Numbered from the stretch's first letter, positions 54,575 to 63,306 are shown. The stretch is 63,306 nt of DNA from Actinomycetota bacterium (GCA_009886115.1 VFJJ01000019.1:1-63306), one strand, 5' to 3'. Numbers and translations: made by a program. The notes: generated by a model not told the origin, from the letters alone.

Positions 54575-55702
54575 ATGCTCAGTCGATTCGACGACTATCC
54601 GATCCATCAGGTCCCGATCCCCATCGCCCACACGGGATCGGCCGATCGCAACCACTACGACCGCTACTTCTTCAACGGCTACCTGCCCGAGGGCGAGATC
54701 TTCTTCGGTGGGGCGATGGGCCTGTACCCCAACCGCCACGTGATCGACGGGGCCTTCAGCATCATCCGTGACGGTCGCCAGAAGAACGTCTACGCATCCG
54801 GCAGAGCGCCGGTCGAGCGCAGCCACACCCAGGTGGGGCCGATCCGGGTCGAGGTCGTCGAGCCCATGGAGCGCATCCGGCTCATCGTCGAAGGCGCCGA
54901 GCACGGCGTCGAGGCCGACGTGACCTTCGAGGCCCGGGCCGTGGCCGTCGAAGAAGAGCGCCAGGTCCGCAACTTCGCCAACGTGCAGGTGATGGACGTC
55001 ACCCGCTTCACCCAGAACGGCTCATGGTCGGGCTGGGTGGCGATCGACGGTGTGCAGCACACGATCGACCCTCGAGTGGCCCGCGGCACACGCGACCGGT
55101 CGTGGGGCATCAGGCCCGTCGGCGAGCCGCCTGGGGGCGCTCCGGCGTCGATGGGGAACCAGATCTTCTGGCTCTGGGCCCCGCTCAACTTCGACGATCG
55201 CTGCACCTACATCGCGTTGTTCGACGACGCCGAGGGCACGAAGTACTACCAGCACTCGCTGATCGCGCCCGTCCGCCAATCGGCCACCGACCCCACGATC
55301 GACCCCGGTGGCATCGCCAAGCTGATGCGCAACACCGACTTCACGATCGACTGGGAACCGGGCACCCGGCGGGCACGAGCGGCCACGATGACGCTGCAAC
55401 CGTACGGCTCCGAGGCGCCGCATCACCTCACCTTCGAGGTGCTCTACACGTTCCAGATGTGCGGCATCGGCTACTCGCACCCCCACTGGTCGCACGGCAC
55501 GTGGCACGGCGACCTCGAGGTCGGCGGCTCCGAATGGAAGCTGGCCGACGTCGACCCGATGGAGCGCCACAACCTGCACATCCAGAACATGTGCCGGGTC
55601 ACGATCGACGGCCAGCCCGGCTGGGGCATCCTCGAGCAGATCGCCGTCGGTCCCCACGGCCCCACCGGTCTCACCGGCATCCTCGACCCCGCCACCGGCT
55701 GA
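54575..55702 (+). CDS. Conserved protein of unknown function, possibly lipocalin-like
   Basis: 375 residues from the ATG at 54575. It is beta-rich: FDDYPIHQVPIPIAHTGSADRNHYDRYFFNGYLPEGEIFFGGAMGLYPNRHVIDGAFSIIRDG resembles the start of diene-hydratase/CrtC-like double-lipocalin proteins, followed by VEVVEPMERIRLIVEG and a C-terminal HPHWSHGTWHGDLEVGGSEW cluster rich in His and Trp. I cannot assign a function. It follows the PhyH gene by 10 bp and is the last gene of the operon; a CCCCA repeat starts right after its stop. Confidence 0.6.
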   Translation: MLSRFDDYPIHQVPIPIAHTGSADRNHYDRYFFNGYLPEGEIFFGGAMGLYPNRHVIDGAFSIIRDGRQKNVYASGRAPVERSHTQVGPIRVEVVEPMERIRLIVEGAEHGVEADVTFEARAVAVEEERQVRNFANVQVMDVTRFTQNGSWSGWVAIDGVQHTIDPRVARGTRDRSWGIRPVGEPPGGAPASMGNQIFWLWAPLNFDDRCTYIALFDDAEGTKYYQHSLIAPVRQSATDPTIDPGGIAKLMRNTDFTIDWEPGTRRARAATMTLQPYGSEAPHHLTFEVLYTFQMCGIGYSHPHWSHGTWHGDLEVGGSEWKLADVDPMERHNLHIQNMCRVTIDGQPGWGILEQIAVGPHGPTGLTGILDPATG

Positions 55703-55703
55703 G

Positions 55704-55781
55704 CCCCACCCCACCCCACCCCACCCCACCCAAATTTGTGCAGTTTGCGTCGCCGGGCGACGCTGCTTGCACAAATTTGGG
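55704..55781. repeat. (CCCCA)n tract followed by palindromic hairpin repeat, copy B
   Basis: 55704-55729 is a CCCCA pentamer repeated about five times. 55729-55781 is a hairpin: outer arms CCAAATTTGTGCA and its complement, a 4-nt mismatch, then GCGTCGCC-G-GGCGACGC in the centre (55747-55763). It is related to copies A (4016) and C (56761) and lies 50 bp before the AbiEi-nuclease gene. Confidence 0.88.
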
Positions 55782-55832
55782 CGGGATTCGGACACTGGCG
55801 AGACTGTCACACCCCTGTGGTGACATAGGGGC

Positions 55833-56741
55833 ATGCGAGATCCGGCTGTCCACGTCATCGCCGACCGCCAACTGGGCCTGGTCACCCGCCACCAGGCCCG
55901 CAACGCGGGACTGCATCCGAGAACGATCGACCGTCGGTGCCAGGCCGGCATGTGGGAACGGGTGCTTCCCGGGGTGTACCGCATCGTCGGGGCAGCCACG
56001 TCGTGGGACCAGCGAGTCAAGGCCGCCGAGCTGGCATCCAGGGGCGTCACGTCGCACCGGGCCGCGGCCCAGATCTGGAATCTGCAGGGCATCAACACAG
56101 GCGGGCCCGAGGTGACCGTCGGCTACCGGTCGAGCGCACGGCTCGAGCGGGTCACGGTCCATCGCAGCGCCGACCTGGTCGAAGCGCACGTCACCGAGCG
56201 ACGCGGCCATCGCGTCACCGTGCCCTGGCGGACACTGGTCGATCTCGGCGCCGTCGTTCGCCCCCACCTCGTCGAGGTCGCGCTCCACGGCGCCTTGCGC
56301 CACAAGCTCGTCACGCTCGATCAGCTGATCGTCGAACGAGCGGGCATCGCCCGGCGGGGCCGCGACGGCGTGGGCGTGATGCGACTCGTGCTCGAACTCC
56401 AGGAAGGCACGCCGCCCCAGCTCGTGTTCGAGTCACAGTTCCTCCAGCTCTGCCGACACCTCGAACTGCCGACACCATCGCGTCAGGTCGCTGTACGCGA
56501 CCCCAGCGGAGTCACGATCCATCTCGACTTCGCCTGGCCGTCGGTCAAGGTCGCAGTCGAGGCGGTCGGATGGGAATGGCACAGCGGCCGCCTGGCCTTC
56601 GAGGACGACGCCCGCCGTGATGCCATCTGCGCCAGCCAGGGCTGGACGGTCGTCCCGGTCACCTGGCGCCAGTTGAACGACGAAACCGACTGGCTCGCCC
56701 GACGGCTGAGGATGGCTATCGAATATCGGCGCTCCGCATGA
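55833..56741 (+). CDS. AbiEi-type winged helix fused to DUF559-like nuclease domain
   Basis: 302 residues from the ATG at 55833 (AGGGGC upstream). The N-terminus (LGLVTRHQARNAGLHPRTIDRRCQAGMWERVLPGVYRI) is the winged-helix of type IV AbiEi antitoxin proteins. The C-terminus has the restriction-endonuclease-like pattern of DUF559/Vsr relatives: FESQFLQL, HLDFAWP (Asp), VAVEAVGWEWH (Glu) and RRDAICASQGWTVVPVTWRQL. So a DNA-binding domain is joined to a candidate PD-(D/E)XK nuclease. No AbiEii toxin gene adjoins it. Hairpin copies B and C flank it on both sides. Confidence 0.8.
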   Translation: MRDPAVHVIADRQLGLVTRHQARNAGLHPRTIDRRCQAGMWERVLPGVYRIVGAATSWDQRVKAAELASRGVTSHRAAAQIWNLQGINTGGPEVTVGYRSSARLERVTVHRSADLVEAHVTERRGHRVTVPWRTLVDLGAVVRPHLVEVALHGALRHKLVTLDQLIVERAGIARRGRDGVGVMRLVLELQEGTPPQLVFESQFLQLCRHLELPTPSRQVAVRDPSGVTIHLDFAWPSVKVAVEAVGWEWHSGRLAFEDDARRDAICASQGWTVVPVTWRQLNDETDWLARRLRMAIEYRRSA

Positions 56742-56760
56742 CCGATTCCCTGCGATCTCC

Positions 56761-56795
56761 GTGCAGATTGCGTCGCCCCGCGACGCAATCTGCAC
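56761..56795. repeat. Palindromic hairpin repeat, copy C
   Basis: GTGCAGATTGCGTCGC (56761-56776) and its exact complement (56780-56795) around CCC. It is followed by AAATTTC and a G-run. It starts 20 bp after the AbiEi-nuclease stop and is convergent-intergenic with the amidohydrolase at 56835. It shares GTGCAGA...CGTCGC with copy A and TGCACAAATTT with copy B. Confidence 0.9.
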
Positions 56796-56810
56796 AAATT
56801 TCGGGGGGGG

Positions 56811-56850
56811 TCAGCCCGTCAGCCCGTCAGCCCGTCAGCCCGTCAGCCCG
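56811..56850 (-). repeat. 8-bp tandem repeat across a stop codon
   Basis: Five perfect copies of tcagcccg, read TGACGGGC on the minus strand. The amidohydrolase stop (56835-56837) is the TGA of the second copy reached by the frame; further TGAs follow every 8 bp. Confidence 0.9.
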
Positions 56851-58064
56851 AGCATGGCCCGGGCGTTGCCGCGCACGATCTTCTCGAGCTCGACGGGCGA
56901 CAGGCGCTCGGCGAAGGCGGCCACCATGGCGCCCGAGTGCGGCCAGGTGGAATCCTGGTGGGGGTAGTCGGTCTCGAAGGTGATCTGGTCGATGCCGATG
57001 GCGTCACGGGCCGAGAGGCCGAAGTCGTCGTCGAAGAAACACCCGAAGACGCGCCCCTTGGCATAGGTGCTCGGCGGCTCGACGATCGCCGGATCGAGGT
57101 CGATCCAGCCCCGGCTCTTCTTGAAGATGTTGTCGCAGCGCTCGAGCAGGAAGGGCATCCAACCGATCTGGCCTTCGGAGTACGCCAGCTTCAGGTTCGG
57201 GTAGCGGGCCAGTGCACCCGACATGAGCCAGTCGGCCATCGACACCTGCGCGTTCATGAACGTGAGCGCCACGCCGACGCCCGGCGGGGCATCGGCCGAC
57301 GATGTGGGCATGCGTGAGCCCGACCCGATGTGCATGCACACCACGGTTCCCGTCTCGTCGCACGCTTCGAGGAACGGGTTCCAGTGGCCATCACGGGCAT
57401 GGATCGACGGCAGCCCGAGGTACGACGGGAGCTCGGTGAACGCCACGGCCCGAGCACCCCGAGCGGCGTTCCTGCGCACCTCGGCGGCCGCGGCGACCGG
57501 GTCCCACAACGGCACAAGGCACAGCGGCAGCAGACGGCCGCCCGACTCGCCGCACCACTCCTCGATCATCCAGTCGTTGTTGGCCTCGACACAGGCATGG
57601 GCCAGCTCCCGGTCCTTGGCCTCGAGGAACGTCTGCCCGCAAAACCTTGGGAACGTTGGAAAGCACAGCGACGCCTCGGTGTGGTTGGCGTCCATGTCGG
57701 CCAGTCGGGCCTTCACATCGAAGCAACCCGGGCGCATCTCGTCGAAGGCGATGGGGTCGGTGGTGAGCGACTCGGGCGGGAACCCTGCGCAGGCCATCAC
57801 CTGCGGGATGGGCCGAACGAGGTCTTCGTAGACCCACACGTCGGTCGTGAAGCCCTCGGTAGCTGGGGCGAAGCGCACGGTCCCCGCGTCGTAGGTCTTG
57901 GCGACGGTCATCCGCTCGACCCGGGGGCCCTGCTCCCGAAAGCGCTCGGGCAGCCAGCGCTGCCACACGTGCGAGGGCTCGACCACGTGGTCGTCGACCG
58001 ACACGATGCGCGGCAGGCCGTCGAGCCAGCCGGCGACTCCCTGGTTCAAGTCGGTGAGCGTCAC
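56835..58064 (-). CDS. Amidohydrolase_2 family hydrolase
   Basis: 409 residues from a GTG at 58062-58064 (GGGAG 9 bases upstream). PRIVSVDDHVVEPSHVW, FDEMRPGCFDVKARLADMDANHTEASLCFPTFPRFCGQTF, NNDWMIEEWCG, CMHIGSGSRMP and FETDYPHQDSTWPHSG match the paralogue at 9254-10468 almost block for block. FDDDFGLSARDAIGIDQITFETDY precedes the final Asp/His pair. It starts 20 bp after the stop of the upstream D-aminoacylase-like gene, so the two are likely co-transcribed. The substrate is unknown. The C-terminal residues LTG and stop come from the 8-bp repeat. Confidence 0.88.
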   Translation of the reverse strand: MTLTDLNQGVAGWLDGLPRIVSVDDHVVEPSHVWQRWLPERFREQGPRVERMTVAKTYDAGTVRFAPATEGFTTDVWVYEDLVRPIPQVMACAGFPPESLTTDPIAFDEMRPGCFDVKARLADMDANHTEASLCFPTFPRFCGQTFLEAKDRELAHACVEANNDWMIEEWCGESGGRLLPLCLVPLWDPVAAAAEVRRNAARGARAVAFTELPSYLGLPSIHARDGHWNPFLEACDETGTVVCMHIGSGSRMPTSSADAPPGVGVALTFMNAQVSMADWLMSGALARYPNLKLAYSEGQIGWMPFLLERCDNIFKKSRGWIDLDPAIVEPPSTYAKGRVFGCFFDDDFGLSARDAIGIDQITFETDYPHQDSTWPHSGAMVAAFAERLSPVELEKIVRGNARAMLGLTG

Positions 58065-58084
58065 GTGAGTTTCTCCCTGGAGGC

Positions 58085-59809
58085 TTACAGCGAAACGGGG
58101 ACGGTGTCGCGGCCGGACCTGAGCACGGTGCCGGGGAGGTCGCCGGTCAGACCGCCGTCGACGACGATCTCGACGCCGTTCACCAGCACGCGCTCGACAC
58201 CCTGGGCTCCACCGGTCAAACGCCACGCCCCGCCGGGGAGGTCGTGGCTCACCTCGACGGGAGCCGGCCCGACGGTGTCGAGGTCGAAGAGCACGAGATC
58301 GGCACACCAGCCGGGCGTGATGCGGCCCCGGCCCCGCAGGCCGTAGAGCCGCGCGGGCACGTCGGTCACGAGGTGAACCGCCTCCTCCAAGCTGATGAGC
58401 TGCTTGGCACGGACGGCCTTGGCCAGGAACGCCGTGTGACAGTTGAAGGTCTGCATCTGATCGAGGTGCGCGCCGGCGTCGGAGCCCCCGATGATGACCC
58501 GCGGGTCGCGCCACAGCCGGGCCCGTTCCTCCCAGGCCTCGGGCACGTCGTCGGTGTTGGGCGGCTGGATGCCGGTCCGCAGGCCGTCGTCGAGCGCCAG
58601 GTCGAAGAGCGCGTCGATCGGACGGCACCCGCGTTCGCCGGCGATGTCGCCGATCGAACGGCCGACCTGCGACTGGAGGTGAGGGGAGGAAACATCGACG
58701 ATCGTGCTCTCGGCCAAGCGGGACATGGTGAAATGGGGTGACGCCTCGGCGCCGGCGAGCATCCGGGCCCGCACCTCGGGATCGGCCAGCGCCTCGCGCT
58801 TGCGCTCGTATGGCAGGTGCATGATCTCGGTCCAGCCGGCGATGAGGTCGTAGGTGAACCCAGTGAGAAGGTTGAGCCGCTGGCGCATGATGTCGGGCAG
58901 GCACAACGCCAACACCCGTCCGCCCAGCGCGGCCGCATGGTCGGAAGCCGCCAGCTTCGACGCTCGGTTCGCGGCCTCGGCCTCGCCCGGCCGCACGCCC
59001 AGAAGGTTCCAGTTCAAGGGGCGACGGGCGGCGAGCGACATGCGGGCCATGAGCTCGCACACCTCGGGGCTGAACCTGGGCTCGACCGTGGGGATGAACT
59101 CGATCGCCGTGCCCGCGCTCTCGGCGACCGCTCCACACAGGGCGAGGAGCTCCTCGTCGGTCGCCCAGCGCGATGGGACGGGCTGGCCGTTCGAGTCGTA
59201 GTGCGCGCTGGCCTTGGTGGAAGAGAACCCGAGCGCCCCTTCATCGAGCGATCTCCGCAGCAGCGCGACCATGGCGGCGATCTGCCCGGGGGTCGCCTCC
59301 TCGCCGACGGCCGCTTCTCCCATCACGCAGCGGCGGATGGTGCTGTGGCCGGCGAGGAACCCGGCGTTGACGCCGAGCCTGCCTTCCAGACGGTCGAGGT
59401 ACGAGCCGAAGCTGTCCCATTTCCAGTCGAGCCCGGCCTGCAATGCCGAGATCGGGATGCCCTCGACCCGCGACAGCATGTTGGCGATGTACTCGGGCAC
59501 TCCAGGAGCGATCGGCGCGATGGTGAAGCCGCAGTTCCCGGCAAGCACCGTGGTGACCCCGTGCAGGCTCGACGGGCTGCACGCCGGGTCCCACATCACC
59601 TGAGCGTCGTAATGCGTGTGCACGTCGACGAAACCCGGTGCCACGACGAGACCGCTCGCGTCGACGGTGCGGATGGCCGAGTCGGCATGGGCGCCGTCGT
59701 GGGCGCCGATCGAGACGATTCGGCCACCGCGGACACCGATGTCGGTCTGGCGGGCCGCGGCCCCCGTCCCGTCGACAACCGTCCCACCGGTGATCAGCAG
59801 ATCGAGCAC
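58085..59809 (-). CDS. D-aminoacylase/N-acyl-D-amino-acid deacylase family amidohydrolase
   Basis: 574 residues from a GTG at 59807-59809, preceded by GGGGAGGG. It starts [30 protein letters not shown], the usual amidohydrolase_3 start. The metal motif is [17 protein letters not shown]; the metal-ligand Cys of D-aminoacylases appears in [11 protein letters not shown]. Later ligands include His in SPHFTMSR context and Asp in [14 protein letters not shown]. It hydrolyses an N-acyl or cyclic amide bond, with the exact substrate unknown. It is followed by the amidohydrolase_2 gene and is divergent from urease. Confidence 0.87.
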   Translation of the reverse strand: MLDLLITGGTVVDGTGAAARQTDIGVRGGRIVSIGAHDGAHADSAIRTVDASGLVVAPGFVDVHTHYDAQVMWDPACSPSSLHGVTTVLAGNCGFTIAPIAPGVPEYIANMLSRVEGIPISALQAGLDWKWDSFGSYLDRLEGRLGVNAGFLAGHSTIRRCVMGEAAVGEEATPGQIAAMVALLRRSLDEGALGFSSTKASAHYDSNGQPVPSRWATDEELLALCGAVAESAGTAIEFIPTVEPRFSPEVCELMARMSLAARRPLNWNLLGVRPGEAEAANRASKLAASDHAAALGGRVLALCLPDIMRQRLNLLTGFTYDLIAGWTEIMHLPYERKREALADPEVRARMLAGAEASPHFTMSRLAESTIVDVSSPHLQSQVGRSIGDIAGERGCRPIDALFDLALDDGLRTGIQPPNTDDVPEAWEERARLWRDPRVIIGGSDAGAHLDQMQTFNCHTAFLAKAVRAKQLISLEEAVHLVTDVPARLYGLRGRGRITPGWCADLVLFDLDTVGPAPVEVSHDLPGGAWRLTGGAQGVERVLVNGVEIVVDGGLTGDLPGTVLRSGRDTVPVSL

Positions 59810-59914
59810 GGGCCCTCCCCGGTCGTGGGATCTCGAAGCGACCCTACCCGTGCCGCCGCAAACCACGCCCACGACGTTCCCCACCGCCCGAGCAAGGTCA
59901 CAACGACGTCAAGT

Positions 59915-59936
59915 GCCGTGGGCTACAGACCACGGC
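59915..59936. promoter_or_regulatory. Inverted repeat in the urease upstream region
   Basis: GCCGTGG-(8 nt)-CCACGGC in the 230-bp gap between the divergent deacylase (59809) and ureA (60040). It may be an operator or a leader hairpin of the urease operon. I see nothing else in this gap. Confidence 0.4.
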
Positions 59937-60039
59937 TCGCATTCGGACGTCGCCAGACCGAGGCGTCCAACCCTGTCACGCATCGCCGGCGCAAACCGCT
60001 GCGAAGCGCTTGAGCGGAGCGGTCGGTACGATCCGCACC

Positions 60040-60342
60040 GTGCAGCTCACGCCTCGCGAGGTCGACAAGCTGATGGTGTCGCTCGCCGCCATGGTGGCCC
60101 GCGACCGGAAGGCCCGGGGGGTGCGGCTCAACCATCCCGAGGCGATCGCTATCTTGTCGTCGTTCGTGCTCGAGGGCGCCCGTGACGGACGGACGGTGGT
60201 CGATCTCATGGAGGCCGGACGTCATGTCCTCGGTCGCGCCGACGTGATGGAGGGCGTGCCCGAGATGATCCACGAGGTCCAGGTGGAGGCCACGTTCCCC
60301 GACGGGTCCAAGCTGGTGACCCTGCACCAGCCGATCCCGTGA
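60040..60342 (+). CDS. ureA: Urease gamma subunit
   Basis: 100 residues, the standard length, from a GTG at 60040 giving [40 protein letters not shown] ten codons upstream is possible but would add a non-conserved tail. [16 protein letters not shown] and the end [19 protein letters not shown] are family-specific. It is part of the cytosolic nickel urease that hydrolyses urea to ammonia and CO2. The stop overlaps ureB by 4 bases. Confidence 0.95.
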   Translation: MQLTPREVDKLMVSLAAMVARDRKARGVRLNHPEAIAILSSFVLEGARDGRTVVDLMEAGRHVLGRADVMEGVPEMIHEVQVEATFPDGSKLVTLHQPIP

Positions 60343-60782
60343 GCCTGAGCGCGAGGTCGAGCGAGCACCACGGCGGCGCGGGCGCAGTCCCGGGTGCCGT
60401 CGTGGCGGCCGAGGGCGACATCGAGCTCAACCCGGGCCGGGATCGGGTGACGGTCCACGTCGAGAACACCGGCGACCGGCCCGTGCAGGTGGGCTCGCAC
60501 TTCCACTTCGCCGACGTGAACGCGTCGCTGGCCTTCGACCGCAGCGCGGCGACGGGCTTCCGGCTCGACGTGCCCGCGGGCACCGGCGTGCGCTTCGAGC
60601 CCGGCGTCGAGCGCGACGTCACGCTCGTGCGTCTCGCCGGGGCCCGGGTCGTGCCCGGGCTGCAGATCCGCCGAGGGCATGGCGGCGGCGCGACCGACCC
60701 CGGCGCGACCGACCCCGGCGGGCAGATCCGCCGAGGGCACGGCGGCGGCGCGACCGGCGCCGTGGGGACGTCCGACCGATGA
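60339..60782 (+). CDS. ureB: Urease beta subunit with repeat-derived C-terminal extension
   Basis: 147 residues from a GTG overlapping ureA. Core: [72 protein letters not shown]. The domain normally ends near VVPGLQ (about 109). The remaining 38 residues come from a 60-bp DNA repeat (60662-60696 against 60722-60756, one mismatch) with an internal 15-bp repeat, giving [11 protein letters not shown] twice. The stop overlaps ureC by 4 bases. Confidence 0.93.
   Translation: MSLSARSSEHHGGAGAVPGAVVAAEGDIELNPGRDRVTVHVENTGDRPVQVGSHFHFADVNASLAFDRSAATGFRLDVPAGTGVRFEPGVERDVTLVRLAGARVVPGLQIRRGHGGGATDPGATDPGGQIRRGHGGGATGAVGTSDR
60662..60756 (+). repeat. Direct repeat inside ureB
   Basis: A 35-bp segment repeats at a 60-bp period (one mismatch), and within the spacer gcgaccgaccccgg repeats at a 15-bp period. 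All periods are multiples of three, so the frame is kept. Confidence 0.88.
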
Positions 60783-62497
60783 GGATCTCGCGAGCGCGCT
60801 ATGCGGCGCTGTACGGGCCGACGGTCGGCGATCGGGTGCGGCTGGCCGACACCGATCTGTGGATCAGCCCCACCGAAGATCGCAGCGGCACCGGCGCCGC
60901 CGGAGGGCCCGGCGACGAGGCGGTGTTCGGCGGCGGGAAGGTGATCCGCGAATCGATGGGCCAGGCGACCACGAGCACGGTCGATCTGGTGATCACCGGC
61001 GCGCTGGTGCTCGACCACTGGGGCGTCGTGAAGGCCGACATCGGCGTGCGCGCCGGGCGGATCGTCGCTCTGGGCAAGGCCGGCAACCCCGACGTGATGG
61101 ACGGCGTGCACCCCGATCTCGTCATCGGCCCGTCGACCGAGATCATCGCCGGGGAGGGGCTGATCGTGACCGCGGGCGGCGTCGACTGCCACGTGCACCT
61201 CATCTGCCCGCAGGTTCTCGACACCGCGCTGGCGTCGGGGATCACCACGGTGATCGGGGGCGGAACCGGCCCCGCCGAAGGCACCAAGGCCACCACGGTC
61301 ACGCCCGGTGCCTGGTACCTCGCTCGCATGCTCGAGGCCCTCGATGGCTGGCCGGTCAACGTGGCCTTGCTGGGCAAGGGCAACACGGTCTCGCAGACCG
61401 AGCTCGACGCTCAGCTGCGCGGTGGGGCGGCTGGTTTCAAGCTCCACGAGGACTGGGGGACGACGCCCGCGGCGATCGACGCCTGTCTCACCGCCGCCGA
61501 CCGCTCGGGCGTGCAGGTGGCCATCCACACCGACACGTTGAACGAGGCCGGCTTCGTCGCCGACACCCTGGCGGCCATCGCCGGGCGGTCGATCCACACG
61601 TACCACACCGAGGGAGCGGGAGGCGGCCATGCCCCCGACATCATCACCATCGCCTCGCACCCCAACGTGTTGCCGTCGTCCACCAACCCCACTCGGCCCC
61701 ACACCGTCAACACCCTCGCCGAGCATCTCGACATGCTCATGGTGTGCCATCACCTCAACCCGCAGATCCCCGAGGACCTGGCCTTCGCCGAGAGCCGCAT
61801 CCGCCCGTCGACGATCGCTGCCGAGGACCTGCTGCACGACCTCGGGGCCATCTCGATCATCGGGTCCGACTCGCAGGCCATGGGACGCATCGGCGAGGTG
61901 TGGACGCGGACCTTCCAGACGGCCCACGTGATGGCCCGCCGATTCGGCGCGCTGGCCGGTGAGCCGGTGGCCGGGGCCGACAACCTCCGGGCCCGGCGGT
62001 ACGTGGCCAAGACGACGATCTGCCCCGCGGTGGCCCACGGCCTCGACGGCGAGGTCGGTTCGGTCGAGCCCGGCAAGTTGGCCGACCTCGTCGTGTGGGA
62101 CCCGGCTTTCTTCGGCGTGAAGCCCAAGCTGGTCATCAAGTCGGGGATGATCGCCTGGGCCGCCATGGGTGACGCCAACGCGTCGATCCCAACGCCGCAG
62201 CCCGTCCTGGCCCGCCCCATGTTCGGTGCTGCGGCCTCCGTCGCACCCGAGCTTTCGGTGGCCTGGGTCGCGCCGCTCGCGCTCGACGACGGGTTGGCCG
62301 ATCGGATCGCGGTGCGCCGCCGACTCCTGCCGGTGCGCGACACCCGTCGGCTGAGCAAGACCGACCTGCCCGAGAACACGGCCATGCCTCACATCGAGGT
62401 CGAGCCCTCGACGTTCGCCGTGCGCATCGACGGCGAGCTCGTGGTCGAGGACCCCGTGGCCGAGCTGCCCATGGCCCAGCGCTACTTCCTCTTCTGA
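60779..62497 (+). CDS. ureC: Urease alpha (catalytic) subunit
   Basis: 572 residues, normal length. Nickel-site residues are all present: His138 and His140 (DCHVHLICP), carbamylated Lys221 (GFKLHEDWG), His250 (AIHTDTLNE), His276 ([13 protein letters not shown]), Asp364 (GSDSQAMGR), and the flap acid/base His324 in [10 protein letters not shown]. The flap Cys is present as MVCHH. The enzyme should be active if the accessory genes are complete. It overlaps ureB by 4 bases, and ureF starts 2 bases after its stop. Confidence 0.97.
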   Translation: MRISRARYAALYGPTVGDRVRLADTDLWISPTEDRSGTGAAGGPGDEAVFGGGKVIRESMGQATTSTVDLVITGALVLDHWGVVKADIGVRAGRIVALGKAGNPDVMDGVHPDLVIGPSTEIIAGEGLIVTAGGVDCHVHLICPQVLDTALASGITTVIGGGTGPAEGTKATTVTPGAWYLARMLEALDGWPVNVALLGKGNTVSQTELDAQLRGGAAGFKLHEDWGTTPAAIDACLTAADRSGVQVAIHTDTLNEAGFVADTLAAIAGRSIHTYHTEGAGGGHAPDIITIASHPNVLPSSTNPTRPHTVNTLAEHLDMLMVCHHLNPQIPEDLAFAESRIRPSTIAAEDLLHDLGAISIIGSDSQAMGRIGEVWTRTFQTAHVMARRFGALAGEPVAGADNLRARRYVAKTTICPAVAHGLDGEVGSVEPGKLADLVVWDPAFFGVKPKLVIKSGMIAWAAMGDANASIPTPQPVLARPMFGAAASVAPELSVAWVAPLALDDGLADRIAVRRRLLPVRDTRRLSKTDLPENTAMPHIEVEPSTFAVRIDGELVVEDPVAELPMAQRYFLF

Positions 62498-62498
62498 G

Positions 62499-63212
62499 AT
62501 GGTCGAGCGAGCCGCACTCCCGCCCCTCTCGCCGTTGCCGTTGCTGGGCTTGCTGCTCGGTGACGGGCGCTGGCCCGGCGGCGGCTACGCCCACTCGGGA
62601 GGCCTCGAAGCCGCGGTCGCCGACGGCTCGGTGCGCGACATCACCGACCTGGAGGCGTTCGCGACCGGGCGGCTTGCGACGAGCGGCCCCCTCGACGCCT
62701 GGCTCGCGGTGGCAGCCTGCCGGAGCTGCTCCCCCGGCGCCCCTGCTGGCGTCGCTGCTCCCGCTGCTCCCGCCGGGCTCGACGCTCTGGCCGGGCTCGA
62801 CGAGATCGCGGATGCGTCGACGCCCGTCCCGGCGCTGCGGGCGACGTCGCGTGCGCTGGGCCGAGGGCTGCGCCGATCGGCCACCGCCATGTGGCCGGCC
62901 CTGGCCGTGTATGGCGGCGAGCACCATGCCGTCGTGATCGGCGCCGTCGCGGCACTCACCGGGTTGGGGCCGGCCGCGGCCGGGTCACTCGCCGTGCACT
63001 CGCTCGTGACCGGCGTTCTCATCGCCGCGCCGAAGCTGCTCGCCGTCGACACGGTCGACGCGCTTGCGATAGCGGTACGGCTCGCCCCGTTCGCCGAGAC
63101 GATCGTGGCCGAGGCGCTGACCTGTACCGAAGCACCGATCCGCTCGGCGCCCCTGCACGACGCCCGTTCCGACCGCCACTCTCGCCAGGAGATGCGCCTG
63201 TATGCCTCGTGA
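62499..63212 (+). CDS. ureF: Urease accessory protein UreF
   Basis: 237 residues. LLLGDGRWPGGGYAHSGGLEAAVADGSV is the UreF N-terminus; SLAVHSLVTGVLIAAPKLLAVDTVDA and the C-terminal RSDRHSRQEMRLYAS (SxxHExxxxRLF-like) complete it. UreF with UreG and UreD/H inserts nickel. An Ala/Gly/Pro insert (PGAPAGVAAPAAPAGLDALAGLD) around residues 78-103 replaces a normally tight helix. The stop TGA (63210-63212) lies inside ureG and begins a 15-bp repeat. Confidence 0.9.
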   Translation: MVERAALPPLSPLPLLGLLLGDGRWPGGGYAHSGGLEAAVADGSVRDITDLEAFATGRLATSGPLDAWLAVAACRSCSPGAPAGVAAPAAPAGLDALAGLDEIADASTPVPALRATSRALGRGLRRSATAMWPALAVYGGEHHAVVIGAVAALTGLGPAAAGSLAVHSLVTGVLIAAPKLLAVDTVDALAIAVRLAPFAETIVAEALTCTEAPIRSAPLHDARSDRHSRQEMRLYAS

Positions 63213-63306
63213 AACCCCGTCCCGTGAAACCCCGTCCCGTGACACCCGGGCGTTGCGCGTGGGCATCGGCGGCCCGGTCGGCTCGGGCAAGACGGCGCTC
63301 GTGGCG
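63202..63306 (+). CDS. ureG: Urease accessory GTPase UreG, N-terminal part
   Basis: The first 35 codons, cut by the window edge. After an N-terminus made of a 15-bp repeat (PRETPSRETPSRDT) it reads ALRVGIGGPVGSGKTALVA, the UreG P-loop. AGGAGA lies upstream. It overlaps ureF by 11 bases. UreG supplies the GTP-dependent step of urease nickel loading. ureD and ureE are not seen and may follow. Confidence 0.93.
   Translation, partial: MPRETPSRETPSRDTRALRVGIGGPVGSGKTALVA
63210..63250 (+). repeat. 15-bp TGA-anchored repeat at the ureF stop / ureG start
   Basis: TGAAACCCCGTCCCG at 63210-63224 and 63225-63239, then TGACACCCGGG. The first TGA is the ureF stop; in the ureG frame the repeat codes for (RETPS)2. 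Confidence 0.9.

Noticed and set aside
52560-54743. 727-codon plus-strand ORF spanning the dehydrogenase and PhyH genes in another frame
   Set aside because: Arg-rich translation with no fold, while both overlapping genes have clear motifs.

Overview
The window reads as chromosomal DNA of a high-GC actinobacterium. A soil or freshwater member of the Acidimicrobiia is my best guess, inferred from the GC-rich coding, frequent GTG/TTG starts, and a dense set of acyl-CoA, short-chain dehydrogenase and amidohydrolase_2 genes; no rRNA or other taxonomic marker is present. I see no rRNA, tRNA or CRISPR. About 50 genes are packed on both strands, many coupled by 4-base ATGA/GTGA overlaps.

Layout. 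1-4.0 kb: tail of a family III CoA-transferase, an SDR, a ThDP enzyme and a divergent 2-hydroxyacid dehydrogenase. 4.0-9.1 kb is an accessory island: a perfect 45-bp hairpin, hipBA with a multi-site palindromic upstream region, an AT-richer pair of exported proteins (lipoprotein plus lysozyme-like protein) and an ISKra4-type insertion sequence. 9.2-12.6 kb: two amidohydrolase_2 proteins and a membrane protein. 12.6-17.9 kb: a polyhydroxyalkanoate block (phaB-phaC-depolymerase) facing a class I fumarase. 18-29 kb: a leaderless solute-binding protein, an enoyl-CoA hydratase-like protein, a thiolase/DUF35 pair with an MFS exporter, and a divergent P450-SDR-amidohydrolase-DUF2889 operon. 29-36 kb: a DUF1269 membrane protein, a Tat-exported amidohydrolase, RidA, a second thiolase, a small helical protein, an MFS transporter and vapBC. 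36-41 kb: a CoA-transferase, a GrdB/PrdB-like gene with an in-frame TGA, a second MFS transporter and a SWIM protein. 41-47.3 kb: a SNF2 helicase, an amidohydrolase and an acyl-CoA ligase. 47.4-56.8 kb: a NADAR protein, a truncated DUF2461 gene, a sulfotransferase, a TIGR03084-like protein, an unknown protein, an acyl-CoA dehydrogenase/phytanoyl-dioxygenase/unknown operon, and an AbiEi-nuclease gene bracketed by two hairpins. 56.8-63.3 kb: an amidohydrolase, a D-aminoacylase-like protein and a urease operon (ureABCF, ureG cut by the window edge).

The genes together suggest a heterotroph that takes up and breaks down lipids, steroids or terpenoids and aromatic acids through CoA thioesters, stores carbon as PHA and uses urea nitrogen. 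The only DNA-binding regulators seen are the antitoxins HipB and VapB.

Most notable observations: (1) the gene at 37492-38742 is split by a TGA that sits exactly in a UxxC redox motif and is followed by a SECIS-like hairpin, so it is a probable selenoprotein; (2) a family of three related hairpins sits beside toxin/antitoxin-type genes, two of them flanking an AbiEi-PD-(D/E)XK gene; (3) in at least six genes, short tandem repeats whose unit begins with TGA start at, or supply, the stop codon; (4) many conserved enzymes carry microsatellite-encoded Gly/Ala/Ser/Asp inserts.
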